DNA from: JANQUM01 sp047630355
GTDB taxonomy: Bacteria; Bacteroidota; Bacteroidia; Cytophagales; Spirosomataceae
Direction of reading: 5' to 3'
Assembly (NCBI GenBank): GCA_047630355.1
Contig: JBLHXN010000060.1
Span: 1 to 21,416, forward strand
Length of the DNA: 21,416 bases
Under the pieces are notes generated by a model that saw only the letters and a program-made list of their open reading frames with translations, was not told where the DNA came from and searched no databases. Positions 6,016 through 14,461 of the stretch are shown one piece after another. The translations under genes and the position numbers were made by a program. Every line of letters begins with the position of its first letter. Within the stretch, counting starts at the first letter, position 1.

Positions 6016-6631
6016 GTCAGTAAAGATTGAAATTAAAGACACTTCCAAGAAGTATATCAACGAGTGGGTTTTTAAGAATGTTGATTTAACGCTTCATAAT
6101 TCGACCTACGCAATCATCGGGCCTAACGGCTCAGGAAAGTCAACTTTTCTCCAATGCCTTTCCGGTTTAGTTCCGATTTCAAAAGGAGATATAACCTATA
6201 GTTTAAACAACGAAGCGATTCCTGTAGATAATATTTTCAACTCCATCTCGATTGTATCGCCAGCTTTAGAACTGATTGAAGAATTTACGCTTCACGAAGT
6301 TTTTGAATTCCATAAGAATTTCAGAAAACTCCAATTTGATAATTCGTTAGATTTTGCCGAAGCAATTTTTCTTCCCAAAAACCTCCACAAGCAGTTGAAG
6401 AATTTTTCTTCGGGAATGAAGCAACGGGTAAAACTCGGTTTAGCCTTCTTCTCCGAATCAAAGATTATTCTATTCGACGAGCCAACCACAAACCTTGACG
6501 AAAGCGGCTGTATTTGGTACGCCACCGAATGCCAAAAAATTATCCCAAATAAGCTAATAATAGTTGCCTCGAATCAAAAACACGAGTACGAATTTTGCGA
6601 TGCTCTGATTAATATGTTAGATTTCAAGTAA
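5996..6631 (+). CDS. ABC transporter ATP-binding protein (stand-alone ATPase)
   Basis: This is a 211-residue nucleotide-binding domain with Walker A GPNGSGKST (residues 42-50), signature FSSGMKQR (about 138-145) and Walker B IILFDEPTTNLDE (157-169). The usual Q-loop Gln is not evident: the region reads IVSPALELIEEFT. The switch His of the H-loop is replaced in ASNQKHE. No permease gene is adjacent, so the membrane partner must be encoded elsewhere. The ATG has a GGGG purine tract just upstream and lies inside the last codons of lpxA. The gene is probably translationally coupled to the lpx operon, although a role in lipid A or LPS transport is not shown by the sequence. Its nearest functional look-alikes are small CcmA/NatA-type ATPases. 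Confidence 0.88.
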   Translation: MAKTSNESVKIEIKDTSKKYINEWVFKNVDLTLHNSTYAIIGPNGSGKSTFLQCLSGLVPISKGDITYSLNNEAIPVDNIFNSISIVSPALELIEEFTLHEVFEFHKNFRKLQFDNSLDFAEAIFLPKNLHKQLKNFSSGMKQRVKLGLAFFSESKIILFDEPTTNLDESGCIWYATECQKIIPNKLIIVASNQKHEYEFCDALINMLDFK

Positions 6632-6644
6632 ATTCTGCAAATTA

Positions 6645-9600
6645 ATGAGATTTCTGGCACTCGTTCTATTAATATTTTCCGCCGTATCCGGTAAATGCAC
6701 CGAGTATAGTTTCGTGGAAAATCAAGGTCAATGGGAGTCATCTATAAAATTCAAAAGCGATATCCCAGGTGGTTTTCTACTCGTAAAGGATAATTCATTA
6801 GAGTACATATTCTACAGTACGCAAGCACTATCAGAAGCTCACGGAAATAAATCCACCAACGGCAAACTGATTCCGATAAAAAAGGTGACTCTCAATTTCC
6901 TAAATTCTAATGTAGGAAATGTCGTGAGCAAGTCTGATCCCGAGAAGCACTTAACCAATTATTTCATTGGTAAGAATCCAAAGTTTTGGAAATCGAATGT
7001 TCGCTCCTACTCTAATCTGATTATCAAAAATCTGTACAATAACATTGATTTCAGAATTTACACGGTAAATGATAAACTAAAGTTTGAATACATTGTCCAT
7101 CCTAAAGGCAATCCAGGTGATATTAAATTAGTTTACGAAGGTTCAAGAAGTATTACGGTAAACAATGCTGAAATCCTGATCGAAACAGACGTAAATACCT
7201 TCAAAGAGTTTAATCCCTATACGTACCAACAAACTCACGAACTCAAAGAAATTGATGCTCATTTTGTGTTAAAAAATAATATAATCAAGTTTGAAATCGG
7301 GGCGTACGATATTACTCAGAAATTAATCATTGATCCTGAACTCGTATTCTCCACTTATTCAGGTTCATTTTCGGATAATTGGTCGCATACTGCCACTTAT
7401 GATAATGAAGGAAACCTGTACGCTGGCGGAAGTGTTTTTGGAACGAATTTTCTGATTACCGATAGTGCTTTACAGCAAACACTGGGAGGAGCTTTGAATG
7501 GTAATGGTGTACCATTGACTACTGATATTGTAATTCAAAAGTACAGTTCAGACGGTTCAGAACTACTTTACTCTACATTTTTGGGCGGTCTCGAATCCGA
7601 AGTGCCGCACAGTCTTGTGGTAAATAGTAAAAACCAACTCGTTATTTTCGGCACAACTTCTTCGGCAAATTTTCCGGTAACCGAAACTGCCTACGATACG
7701 ACCTTCAATGGTGGTCAGGGAATATCCGGCAATCCAATAACGTCCAATATTACTTACCGAAACGGGTCTGATGTTTTCGTAGCCGTTATTTCTCCAAATG
7801 GCGATAAGCTCCTTGGATCGTCTTACGTGGGAGGTTCGGGAAATGATGGTATAAACGACACCCGAAGCCTCGCTATCAGAAATTATGGAGATGAATTTAG
7901 AGGAGAAGTAGTTGTAGACAAATCAGACAAAATTTACGTCGCAAGCGTTACAAATTCTCCCAACTTTCCAACATCAGATTTGTCAAAAGCAGACTCTACC
8001 GGAGCTGCGATAGCATTTAGGCTAACCGCAACTTGCGAAAAACTTGAGTGGAGCACCGCAATTGACGGAATTAATTACGAAGCAGCTTTTTCCATAAAGG
8101 TGAATGAAGAAAACGTTTACATTTGCGGTGTGACTTCAAGCAGCAATTTGGCAAAAGGCACGGTTCTTAAAAACACATTCGAAGGTTCATCCGACGGATT
8201 TATCGCCAACTACAAAGGCGATAAGTTATCAGCACTCACTTACATTGGAACGCCGGCGGCAGATTTATCTTTATTGCTTGATTTAGATAATCTGGGAAAC
8301 GTTTATATTCTGGGATTAAGTCAGGGAGAATATCCGGTAACAGATGGCGTGTACGTTAATAAAAACAGCGGTCAGTTTATTCAGGGACTGACTTCTGATT
8401 TAAGTAAACCGCTATTCTCAACGGTTTTTGGAAGCGGCAGGGGCAATAGCATTACTGACATTGTCCCAACGGCTTTCTTGGTAAATGATTGCGGGAACAT
8501 GTACGTGTCGGGCTGGGGAGGGCGAGTAAACATCAATACTGGCCTAAACATAAACAGTTCAACGAATAATTTGCCCACCACCCAAAATGCTTTTAAGAAG
8601 ACGACCACCGGAAGTAATTACTACTTTATGATTCTGGAAGCAAACGCCCGTTCGTTACTTTTTGGCAGCTATTTCGGATCTGAGGCTCCAACTGCCGGAA
8701 GTGAACGGGGCGATCATTTGGACGGCGGAACTTGCAGGTTTGACAAGAAAGGGGTCATCTACCATTCGGCTTGCGTTTGCCGGGCGAATGATTTTGTAGG
8801 TTTTCCAGTAAAAAATGCCTTTTCATCTACGCACAATAGTTCGAACTGTAATATGGCGGCGTTCAAATTTGAAATTGACGCCCTCGTGGCTGACTTTAAT
8901 TACACTGACGGCAAAGAAGTGGACAAAAAAGTTTTCTGTAGTAATACTAAATTATCGTTTAACAATCTGAGTAGAAATGCCAAAACCTACCAATGGTTTG
9001 TGAATGGTACGTTGATTTCCCGCCTCGAAAAACCAACGTACTCATTTTCAAAAGAAGGTAAATACCAAATAAAATTGGTGTCCTACAATAATACTATTTG
9101 CGTAGATGCTGACTCGGTAGAAAAAGAAATTCAGGTCATAAATTTCAAACCGTCTGTTACAAGCGATACTACACTTTGTCCCGGTTCGTCGTTAAATTTG
9201 AAAGCTCTTGGCGGAGAAAGTTACCAATGGTCACTGAATGTTGGGACGGAGAATATAAATCGTCCAAACGTTCAAGTCATCCCACCAAGTAGCACAATAT
9301 ACACTGTACAAATTACCGACGGAATCTGTGAAGCGTCCTTGCCGATAAACATTGTTGTGACCGATGAAAAGCCAGATTTCGCCATTTCCGAAGGTCATGA
9401 GGTATGTTTGGGAGATACAATTTCCTTAAAAGTGTCGGGTAACTTCGAGAGATTTGTCTGGACTTTCGATGATAAAAAAGACTCAGTAAATACTGAGTTA
9501 AGAGTCTCCCCAAACAAAACTACCACGTATAATATATCTGCTACCTACAAGGATGGATGCAGGCCTAAAAAAGCAACAACGCTCAGGATTGACACCTCGC

Positions 9601-10079
9601 ACGCTCCCCGCTTCTCTTTTGCTTACGAGTACAATTGTAACCAACCCGCAAAATTGACTTTTGAAAATACAACTACAAATGCCGTATCCTACGCGTGGGA
9701 TTTGGGAAACGGTCGGACGTCTGACAATCAATTACCCGCGGAAAATTTCTATTCAGAAAATGGTAAATATGTAATTTCACTTACCACTCAAAATGCTTTT
9801 GGGTGTAAATTAGTCAAAACGCTACCTATTGATCATCAACCGTGGGATGGTCAGATTCCTAATATTATTACGCCAAACGGCGACGGGAAAAACGACGTAT
9901 TAAACATTGGAATAGTAAATACCACCATTAGAATACTCAATCGCTGGGGTAAATTGTTATTCTATTCTGATAATTATAAGAATGATTGGGGTGCTAATGT
10001 GAAGTCTGGTACGTATTTCTACGAAATTATATTGCCCAATAAAAGTACTTGCAAAGGGTATATTGACGTTTTTATGTAA
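6645..10079 (+). CDS. Large secreted T9SS type B cargo protein (beta-propeller/PKD-type)
   Basis: This 1144-residue protein starts with a signal peptide (MRFLALVLLIFSAVSG). Residues ~20-225 resemble the conserved N-terminal domain found before SBBP beta-propeller repeats (ENQGQW; IDPELVFSTYSG). Residues ~230-760 carry repeated SBBP-like units such as YSTFLGG, GSSYVGGSGNDG and LFGSYFGS. PKD/Ig-like segments follow (for example YQWFVNG, YAWDLGNG). The last 74 residues (from IPNIITPNGDGKNDVL to the end) are a gliding-motility-associated, type B T9SS sorting domain with the NRWG core motif. It is therefore likely exported through Sec and then T9SS and attached to or released from the cell surface. 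The ligand or function is unknown. It lies 13 bases after the ABC ATPase gene on the same strand. Confidence 0.9.
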   Translation: MRFLALVLLIFSAVSGKCTEYSFVENQGQWESSIKFKSDIPGGFLLVKDNSLEYIFYSTQALSEAHGNKSTNGKLIPIKKVTLNFLNSNVGNVVSKSDPEKHLTNYFIGKNPKFWKSNVRSYSNLIIKNLYNNIDFRIYTVNDKLKFEYIVHPKGNPGDIKLVYEGSRSITVNNAEILIETDVNTFKEFNPYTYQQTHELKEIDAHFVLKNNIIKFEIGAYDITQKLIIDPELVFSTYSGSFSDNWSHTATYDNEGNLYAGGSVFGTNFLITDSALQQTLGGALNGNGVPLTTDIVIQKYSSDGSELLYSTFLGGLESEVPHSLVVNSKNQLVIFGTTSSANFPVTETAYDTTFNGGQGISGNPITSNITYRNGSDVFVAVISPNGDKLLGSSYVGGSGNDGINDTRSLAIRNYGDEFRGEVVVDKSDKIYVASVTNSPNFPTSDLSKADSTGAAIAFRLTATCEKLEWSTAIDGINYEAAFSIKVNEENVYICGVTSSSNLAKGTVLKNTFEGSSDGFIANYKGDKLSALTYIGTPAADLSLLLDLDNLGNVYILGLSQGEYPVTDGVYVNKNSGQFIQGLTSDLSKPLFSTVFGSGRGNSITDIVPTAFLVNDCGNMYVSGWGGRVNINTGLNINSSTNNLPTTQNAFKKTTTGSNYYFMILEANARSLLFGSYFGSEAPTAGSERGDHLDGGTCRFDKKGVIYHSACVCRANDFVGFPVKNAFSSTHNSSNCNMAAFKFEIDALVADFNYTDGKEVDKKVFCSNTKLSFNNLSRNAKTYQWFVNGTLISRLEKPTYSFSKEGKYQIKLVSYNNTICVDADSVEKEIQVINFKPSVTSDTTLCPGSSLNLKALGGESYQWSLNVGTENINRPNVQVIPPSSTIYTVQITDGICEASLPINIVVTDEKPDFAISEGHEVCLGDTISLKVSGNFERFVWTFDDKKDSVNTELRVSPNKTTTYNISATYKDGCRPKKATTLRIDTSHAPRFSFAYEYNCNQPAKLTFENTTTNAVSYAWDLGNGRTSDNQLPAENFYSENGKYVISLTTQNAFGCKLVKTLPIDHQPWDGQIPNIITPNGDGKNDVLNIGIVNTTIRILNRWGKLLFYSDNYKNDWGANVKSGTYFYEIILPNKSTCKGYIDVFM

Positions 10080-10093
10080 AGTTTGTATTTTTG
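10063..10093 (+). promoter_or_regulatory. Bacteroidota-type promoter for the DUF4920 gene
   Basis: A TTG at 10063-10065 is followed after 20 bases by TATTTTTG (10086-10093), a perfect match to the TAnnTTTG -7 element. The start codon lies 17 bases downstream. The promoter overlaps the last codons of the preceding gene, so the DUF4920 gene can be transcribed on its own. Confidence 0.65.
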
Positions 10094-10110
10094 TAAAAAA
10101 ACTAAATCGA

Positions 10111-10548
10111 ATGAAAAAGTTAAATCTAATTATCGCACTACTATTTTGTACAACACTTGCCATGAGTCAGAAGTACGACTCTTTCGGAGAGAAAATTAAA
10201 GCTAAAGGAGCTGTAGCGGTTGACGAAATATCTACCGACAGTGATAACGTAAAAATCACGGGCGAAGTTGAGTCTGTGTGCGTTGTAAAAGGATGCTGGA
10301 TGAAGCTTAAATTAGCCGACGGCAAAACAATGCGGGTTACTTTCAAAGACTACGGCTTCTTCGTTCCGATGGATATTGTAGGAAAAGAGGTTGTTATGGA
10401 AGGGAATGCAAAAGTAAAAGAAACGAGCGTTGAAGATCTTCAGCACTACGCTAAAGATGCGGGAAAATCAGCCGATGAAATTGCCAAAATAACTGAAGGA
10501 ACAAAGGAAATGGCTTTCGAAGCTACCGGCGTTCTTGTCAAGAAATAA
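10111..10548 (+). CDS. DUF4920 domain-containing exported protein
   Basis: This is a 145-residue protein with a signal peptide (MKKLNLIIALLFCTTLAMS, cleavage probably before QKYDSF). The body begins YDSFGEKIKAKGAV and contains the VCVVKGCWMKL segment with two Cys and the CWM motif, plus a KDYGFFVPMD segment, all characteristic of DUF4920 proteins of Bacteroidota. The function is unknown; the Cys residues and the OB-like beta pattern could suggest metal binding, but this is inference. The ATG at 10111 is chosen over an upstream in-frame TTG at 10063 because the latter would place 16 residues before the signal peptide and lies within the promoter. Confidence 0.85.
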   Translation: MKKLNLIIALLFCTTLAMSQKYDSFGEKIKAKGAVAVDEISTDSDNVKITGEVESVCVVKGCWMKLKLADGKTMRVTFKDYGFFVPMDIVGKEVVMEGNAKVKETSVEDLQHYAKDAGKSADEIAKITEGTKEMAFEATGVLVKK

Positions 10549-10574
10549 CACCGATTCTAATTAATTATTGTTCG

Positions 10575-10602
10575 TAAAAAAAGCCCTTAATTGGGCTTTT
10601 TT
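10575..10602. terminator. Bidirectional terminator between convergent genes
   Basis: AAGCCC / GGGCTT with a six-base loop is flanked by A-run and T-run on the two sides, so it can work in both directions. It ends the DUF4920 unit on the plus strand and the long minus-strand operon. The last codons and stop of the Spy/CpxP-like gene lie within the stem-loop. Confidence 0.85.
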
Positions 10603-11045
10603 CGTTTTCCGAGACGGTCCATCAGCAATTTGTTAAATTCCCGCTCTGCACTCATCAATTCAATATATTGGTCGACCGAAATAACATCCAAAACTTTCTT
10701 CTTAAAACCTTTCTGCATTTCGAGGTCTTTCTCTTTAAGTGCCATTGTTTCATCAAGCAATTTGCTCTTTTCGGTAGCAGAAACACCTTCTTCTTTTCCG
10801 GTGCGAATCTTCCTACGGATGTCATGGAAAATTTCACGACGTTGATCTGAGTATTGATTATACATCGGCCAAAACCTTTGAGCCTGAGCCTCGGTCAATT
10901 TTATTTTATCAGTCAGGAAGCCCACTTTTGCGGCTTGAACCCGTTCCAATTGTTCTTTCCGATGCCCATCATCGTGATTGTGTTGAGCTTTTACAGCTGT
11001 GCAAAAAAACAGAAGGGTAATTAGTACGTAAAAGTTATTTTTCAT
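10587..11045 (-). CDS. Periplasmic Spy/CpxP-like (LTxxQ-type) protein
   Basis: This 152-residue protein begins with a signal peptide (MKNNFYVLITLLFFCTAVKA). The mature part is almost entirely helical and highly charged, with the segment LTEAQAQRFWPMYNQY and a long Lys/Glu-rich helix, as in Spy/CpxP-like envelope-stress proteins of Bacteroidota. The His-rich HNHDDGH at its N-terminus could bind metal. The ATG at 11045 is preferred to a non-ATG start 22 codons upstream, because the signal peptide begins there. It overlaps the upstream membrane protein gene by 11 bases. Located third after an ECF sigma factor, it is a plausible periplasmic sensor, modulator or target of that sigma factor. The terminator overlaps its stop codon. 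Confidence 0.8.
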   Translation of the reverse strand: MKNNFYVLITLLFFCTAVKAQHNHDDGHRKEQLERVQAAKVGFLTDKIKLTEAQAQRFWPMYNQYSDQRREIFHDIRRKIRTGKEEGVSATEKSKLLDETMALKEKDLEMQKGFKKKVLDVISVDQYIELMSAEREFNKLLMDRLGKRKKPN

Positions 11046-11529
11046 CAAGTTGTTCGATTTCTTCAATAAGTAATTCGGGGGAGTCAATAAAGAATTCAAA
11101 ATCTTCCCCAAGCGGTAAGTTATCAGCGGTGAGCGACGTCATTTCCTCCGCAGTAAATTCGGCTGAATTTGAGATTTCAGAATAATCAATCGGTTCGTTT
11201 TCTAAGTAAGCGATAATTTCATCTTGCGATAGACTTTGTAACGAAATAATCTCGCTCGGGCTGTCATTGTAGATCCAAAGACCTACCGAAGAAAACAATA
11301 GTAAAGCTGCCGCTGCGTACCAAACTTTAAACTTTGGAAATGGAATTACGCGTCCTTTCTTTTGATTGCTGTCAACAGAAGTCAATATATTGGATTTCAG
11401 TTGATCAAAATATCCTTTTGGAACGGTAAAGGGGTGGTCAACACGACCGATGGATAGTTGTTCGTCGTCAACAATATCTTCAATACTAGATTGAAGTTTA
11501 TCAAAAAAGGACTGATCAGGAAATTTCAT
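11035..11529 (-). CDS. Single-span membrane protein, candidate anti-sigma factor
   Basis: The protein has 164 residues from the chosen ATG (MKFPDQSFFDKL). About 68 N-terminal residues include the FTVPKGYFDQL motif often seen in Bacteroidota proteins encoded next to ECF sigma factors. One transmembrane helix follows (VWYAAAALLLFSSVGLWIY), then an acidic C-terminal region of ~75 residues. No HxxxCxxC zinc anti-sigma motif is visible. The topology predicts the N-terminus in the cytoplasm, where it could bind the sigma factor, and the C-terminus in the periplasm. An ATG at 11562 or a TTG at 11571 could extend it by 11 or 14 residues. It sits between the sigma gene and the Spy-like gene, overlapping the latter by 11 bases. 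The anti-sigma role is inferred from context. Confidence 0.65.
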   Translation of the reverse strand: MKFPDQSFFDKLQSSIEDIVDDEQLSIGRVDHPFTVPKGYFDQLKSNILTSVDSNQKKGRVIPFPKFKVWYAAAALLLFSSVGLWIYNDSPSEIISLQSLSQDEIIAYLENEPIDYSEISNSAEFTAEEMTSLTADNLPLGEDFEFFIDSPELLIEEIEQLDEK

Positions 11530-11575
11530 AGTGTATCTGTATTCACCAAGTTTGACAAGCATTCGTGCCAAAAGT

Positions 11576-12124
11576 TTAATCTTCTTTTAAAGATTGTTCA
11601 ACTTTTTTCATCGCAACGTGATAAGTTGCCTTCAGCCCTCCTACGGTCGTTCCCGTAATTTCGGAAATATCATCGTAGCTAAGCTTATCAAAATACCGCA
11701 TATCAAATACAAGTCGCTGCTTATCAGGAAGTTGTAATATGGCTTTTTGCAACCGTAGCTCTATCTCTTCACCATCAATGTAACCAGACTTCACGCCTTT
11801 ATCGAAACTATTGACCAGCAGTTGATTATCTTCAAGTGAAATTTGGTTTTTCTTACGTTTCTTCTGAATGAATGTCAGCGACTCGTTCACCGCAATGCGG
11901 TATATCCAGGTATAAAGTTTAGAATCAGCTCTGAACTTATCGAGGTTCTGCCAAATTTTAATGAATACATCCTGCGTTACGTCGTTGGCGTCTTCGTGGT
12001 CAATGACCATCTTTCTGACTTTCCAATATATTCTTTCCTGATAAGCCTCTACCAAAGACGAAAAAGCCTGTCTCCGAAGAGCAGGCTGATCCAAATTTGC
12101 AATAAATTCTTTTTCGTCAAACAT
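11576..12124 (-). CDS. ECF-type RNA polymerase sigma factor (sigma-70 family)
   Basis: This is a 182-residue two-domain sigma factor. Region 2 covers about 20-90 (AFSSLVEAYQERIYWKVRKM; DANDVTQDVFIKIWQNLDKF; LYTWIYRIAVNESL). Region 4 covers about 120-180 (LPDKQRLVFDMRYFDKLSYDDISEITG, then the helix-turn-helix with ATYHVAMKKVE). No other domain is seen. It starts one base after the stop of the transketolase C gene, so it is translated from the same messenger. It is followed by a candidate anti-sigma factor and a Spy/CpxP-like protein, which suggests control of an envelope-stress regulon. Which stress is not shown by the sequence. Confidence 0.95.
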   Translation of the reverse strand: MFDEKEFIANLDQPALRRQAFSSLVEAYQERIYWKVRKMVIDHEDANDVTQDVFIKIWQNLDKFRADSKLYTWIYRIAVNESLTFIQKKRKKNQISLEDNQLLVNSFDKGVKSGYIDGEEIELRLQKAILQLPDKQRLVFDMRYFDKLSYDDISEITGTTVGGLKATYHVAMKKVEQSLKED

Positions 12125-12125
12125 T

Positions 12126-13082
12126 TTACTGTTTACGTTGAATTACTTTCAAGGCTTTATCAACAATATCTGATGACGATAAGCCATATTTCTCCATAAG
12201 TGCTTCAGGCGTACCAGATTCACCGAAAGAATCATCAACAGCAATGTACTCTTGGGGAGCGAGGTAGTTTCTGGTTAATACCTGAGCTACGGCGTCGCCG
12301 AGTCCACCATTCATTTGGTGTTCTTCACAAGTTACTACGCAATTGGTTTTCCGTACGCTCTTCAGAATAGCATCAACATCCAGCGGCTTAATGGTATGAA
12401 TATTAATTATATCCGCCGAGATTCCTTTTTCAGCCAGAATTTCGCCTGCTTGAATGGCTTCCCAAACTAGGTGTCCCGTCGCAATAATTGTTACATCACT
12501 GCCTTCGTTCACGTGCCAGGCTTTACCAATCTCAAACTTTTGATTAGGGTCAGTGAATATTGGAACTTTGGGTCTTCCAAAACGCAGGTAAACCGGACCA
12601 ACGTGCTCAGCTACCGCAAGCGTGGCTGCTTTGGTTTGATTATAATCGCAGGGATTTATAACCGTCATATTCGGCATAGCACGCATCATTGCGATGTCTT
12701 CTAATATTTGGTGCGTTGCTCCGTCTTCACCCAAAGTAAGTCCGGCGTGCGATACCGCAATTTTTACGTTTTTATCAGAATAAGCAATAGATTGTCTAAT
12801 CTGATCGTATACTCTGCCTGAACCGAAGTTGGCAAAAGTAGTCGGGAAAGGAATGTACCCACCGATGGCTAATCCAGCGGAAATTCCCATCATGTTTGCT
12901 TCGGCAATTCCGCATTGGAAAAATCGCTCTGGGTTCTCTTTGATAAAAGTAGCGGTTTTTAACGAACCGACTAAATCTGCACAAAGAGTGACAACCTTTG
13001 GATTTGTACGACCTAACTCTGTCATTCCATCACCAAATCCTGAACGGGTATCCTGTTTTTCTGTATATGTATATTTCTTCAT
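12126..13082 (-). CDS. Transketolase, C-terminal subunit
   Basis: This 318-residue protein contains the pyrimidine-binding and C-terminal domains of transketolase. Glu61 in CGIAEANMMG is the conserved Glu that activates the thiamine diphosphate ring. SHAGLTLGEDGATHQ and YLRFGRPK are typical of the pyrimidine domain, and EEHQMNGGLGDAVAQVL of the C-terminal domain. It must pair with the N-terminal subunit encoded 37 bases upstream to form the active two-carbon ketol transferase of the pentose phosphate pathway. Such split transketolases are well known in Bacteroidota and archaea. The related dihydroxyacetone synthase and DXP-synthase families are less likely given the gene pairing. Confidence 0.94.
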   Translation of the reverse strand: MKKYTYTEKQDTRSGFGDGMTELGRTNPKVVTLCADLVGSLKTATFIKENPERFFQCGIAEANMMGISAGLAIGGYIPFPTTFANFGSGRVYDQIRQSIAYSDKNVKIAVSHAGLTLGEDGATHQILEDIAMMRAMPNMTVINPCDYNQTKAATLAVAEHVGPVYLRFGRPKVPIFTDPNQKFEIGKAWHVNEGSDVTIIATGHLVWEAIQAGEILAEKGISADIINIHTIKPLDVDAILKSVRKTNCVVTCEEHQMNGGLGDAVAQVLTRNYLAPQEYIAVDDSFGESGTPEALMEKYGLSSSDIVDKALKVIQRKQ

Positions 13083-13119
13083 TTTGCTATTTCTTTTGTT
13101 CGGGTTGATAACTTGATAA

Positions 13120-13986
13120 TCAATAATCCTCCAACGTGCTGTCTAATTGAGCCAAAGCCGTTTCGAGTTGTTCATCGTTCGGAGCCACCCCGTGCCATTT
13201 ATGACTACCCGTCATGAAATCTACGCCAGCACCCATTTCGGTATGGAGCAAAATCATCACCGGCTTTCCTTTACCAGTTCTTCGTTTCGCTTTTCGCAAC
13301 ACTTTAATGACAGATTCCATGTCATTACCTTGAGCCTCTTCTATGACGTCCCACCCGAAAGCCTTGTACTTCGCTTTTAAGTCGCGGTTATCCATTACGT
13401 TCTTTGTAGAACCGTCAATCTGCTGACCGTTTAAGTCTATAAAGGCGATTAAATTATCAACTTCGTGGTGAGGTGCGAACTGTGCCGCTTCCCAAACCTG
13501 ACCTTCCTGCTGCTCTCCGTCGCCCATTAAGATGTAAACTAAACGCTCGTCTTTGTTGAGCTTTTTGGCAAGTGCCGTTCCGATTGCAACTGACATTCCT
13601 TGTCCTAATGAACCAGACGCAATCCTGATACCGGGTAGGTGCTCGTGCGTTGTGGGGTGACCCTGAACGCGTGAATTGATTTGTCTGAACGTGCCGAGCT
13701 CTTCGGTTGGGAAGTAGCCTCTGCGGCTTAGAGTTGAGTAAAAAACGGGCGAGATGTGACCATTTGAAAGAAAGAAAATATCTTCATTTTCTCCGTCCAT
13801 TTTAAAACTTAACTGGCCGTTACGTCCCTTACGGTTATTAAGTTTCATTTGTTGAAAGTACAGAGCTACCAGCAAATCTGTACAGCCCAATGAACCGCCA
13901 GGGTGTCCTGAGGAAGCTCCGTGCACCATCCGTACGATGTCACGCCGAACCTGCGTCGCAATATTTTCTAATTCTTGAATTGACAT
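13120..13986 (-). CDS. Transketolase, N-terminal subunit
   Basis: This 288-residue protein corresponds to the N-terminal, diphosphate-binding half of transketolase. GHPGGSLG (His28) and LSNGHISP are substrate and cofactor contacts. The thiamine diphosphate motif is GDGEQQEG (155 onward) through IDLNGQQIDG (Asn186), the classic GDG-x(~28)-N metal and cofactor site. Together with the C-terminal subunit it makes one complete transketolase. It lies 22 bases downstream of the peroxiredoxin gene, in the same direction. Confidence 0.95.
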   Translation of the reverse strand: MSIQELENIATQVRRDIVRMVHGASSGHPGGSLGCTDLLVALYFQQMKLNNRKGRNGQLSFKMDGENEDIFFLSNGHISPVFYSTLSRRGYFPTEELGTFRQINSRVQGHPTTHEHLPGIRIASGSLGQGMSVAIGTALAKKLNKDERLVYILMGDGEQQEGQVWEAAQFAPHHEVDNLIAFIDLNGQQIDGSTKNVMDNRDLKAKYKAFGWDVIEEAQGNDMESVIKVLRKAKRRTGKGKPVMILLHTEMGAGVDFMTGSHKWHGVAPNDEQLETALAQLDSTLEDY

Positions 13987-14008
13987 GCTTGTATAATTTA
14001 TAAACTAT

Positions 14009-14461
14009 TTATTTGAGTATCTGATTGGTATGGTTATCGGTCTTAACTTTACTGATTATCTCAGAAATTATTCCGCTTTCGTCTATCAAAAAGGTAGTAC
14101 GGGCAATGCCCATAAATTTACGACCATACATATTCTTCTCAACCCACACTCCGAACGCCTCTGAAACTTCGTGGTCTGCGTCTACTAATAAGTCAAACGG
14201 TAAGTCAAATTTATCAATAAACTTCTGGTGTGATTTTTCATCATCCGGACTTACGCCGAGTAGTTTATAACCGTCGTCTTGCAGAGATTGGTAATTGTCG
14301 CGTAAATTGCACGCCTGTTTGGTGCAACCCGGAGTATTATCTTTGGGGTAAAAATACAGTATTAATTTATTACCCTCGAAGTCTTTCGATGAAACTTTTT
14401 CACCGTGCTGATTTATAGAACTGAAGTCGGGAGCTTTGTCTCCAACACTTAATTTGCTCAT
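14009..14461 (-). CDS. bcp: Thioredoxin-dependent peroxiredoxin, BCP/PrxQ type
   Basis: A 150-residue thiol peroxidase that reduces hydrogen peroxide and organic hydroperoxides. The active site is YPKDNTPGCTKQAC, with peroxidatic Cys46 and resolving Cys51 five residues later, the atypical 2-Cys pattern of BCP. SPDDEKSHQKF and the C-terminal IARTTFLID also fit. It has no signal peptide and is cytosolic. Its ATG overlaps the stop of the M23 peptidase gene in an ATGA junction, so translation is coupled. Confidence 0.96.
   Translation of the reverse strand: MSKLSVGDKAPDFSSINQHGEKVSSKDFEGNKLILYFYPKDNTPGCTKQACNLRDNYQSLQDDGYKLLGVSPDDEKSHQKFIDKFDLPFDLLVDADHEVSEAFGVWVEKNMYGRKFMGIARTTFLIDESGIISEIISKVKTDNHTNQILK

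Noticed and set aside
10063..10110. TTG start 16 codons upstream for the DUF4920 gene
   Set aside because: It overlaps the promoter and the preceding gene and would place extra residues before a clear signal peptide.
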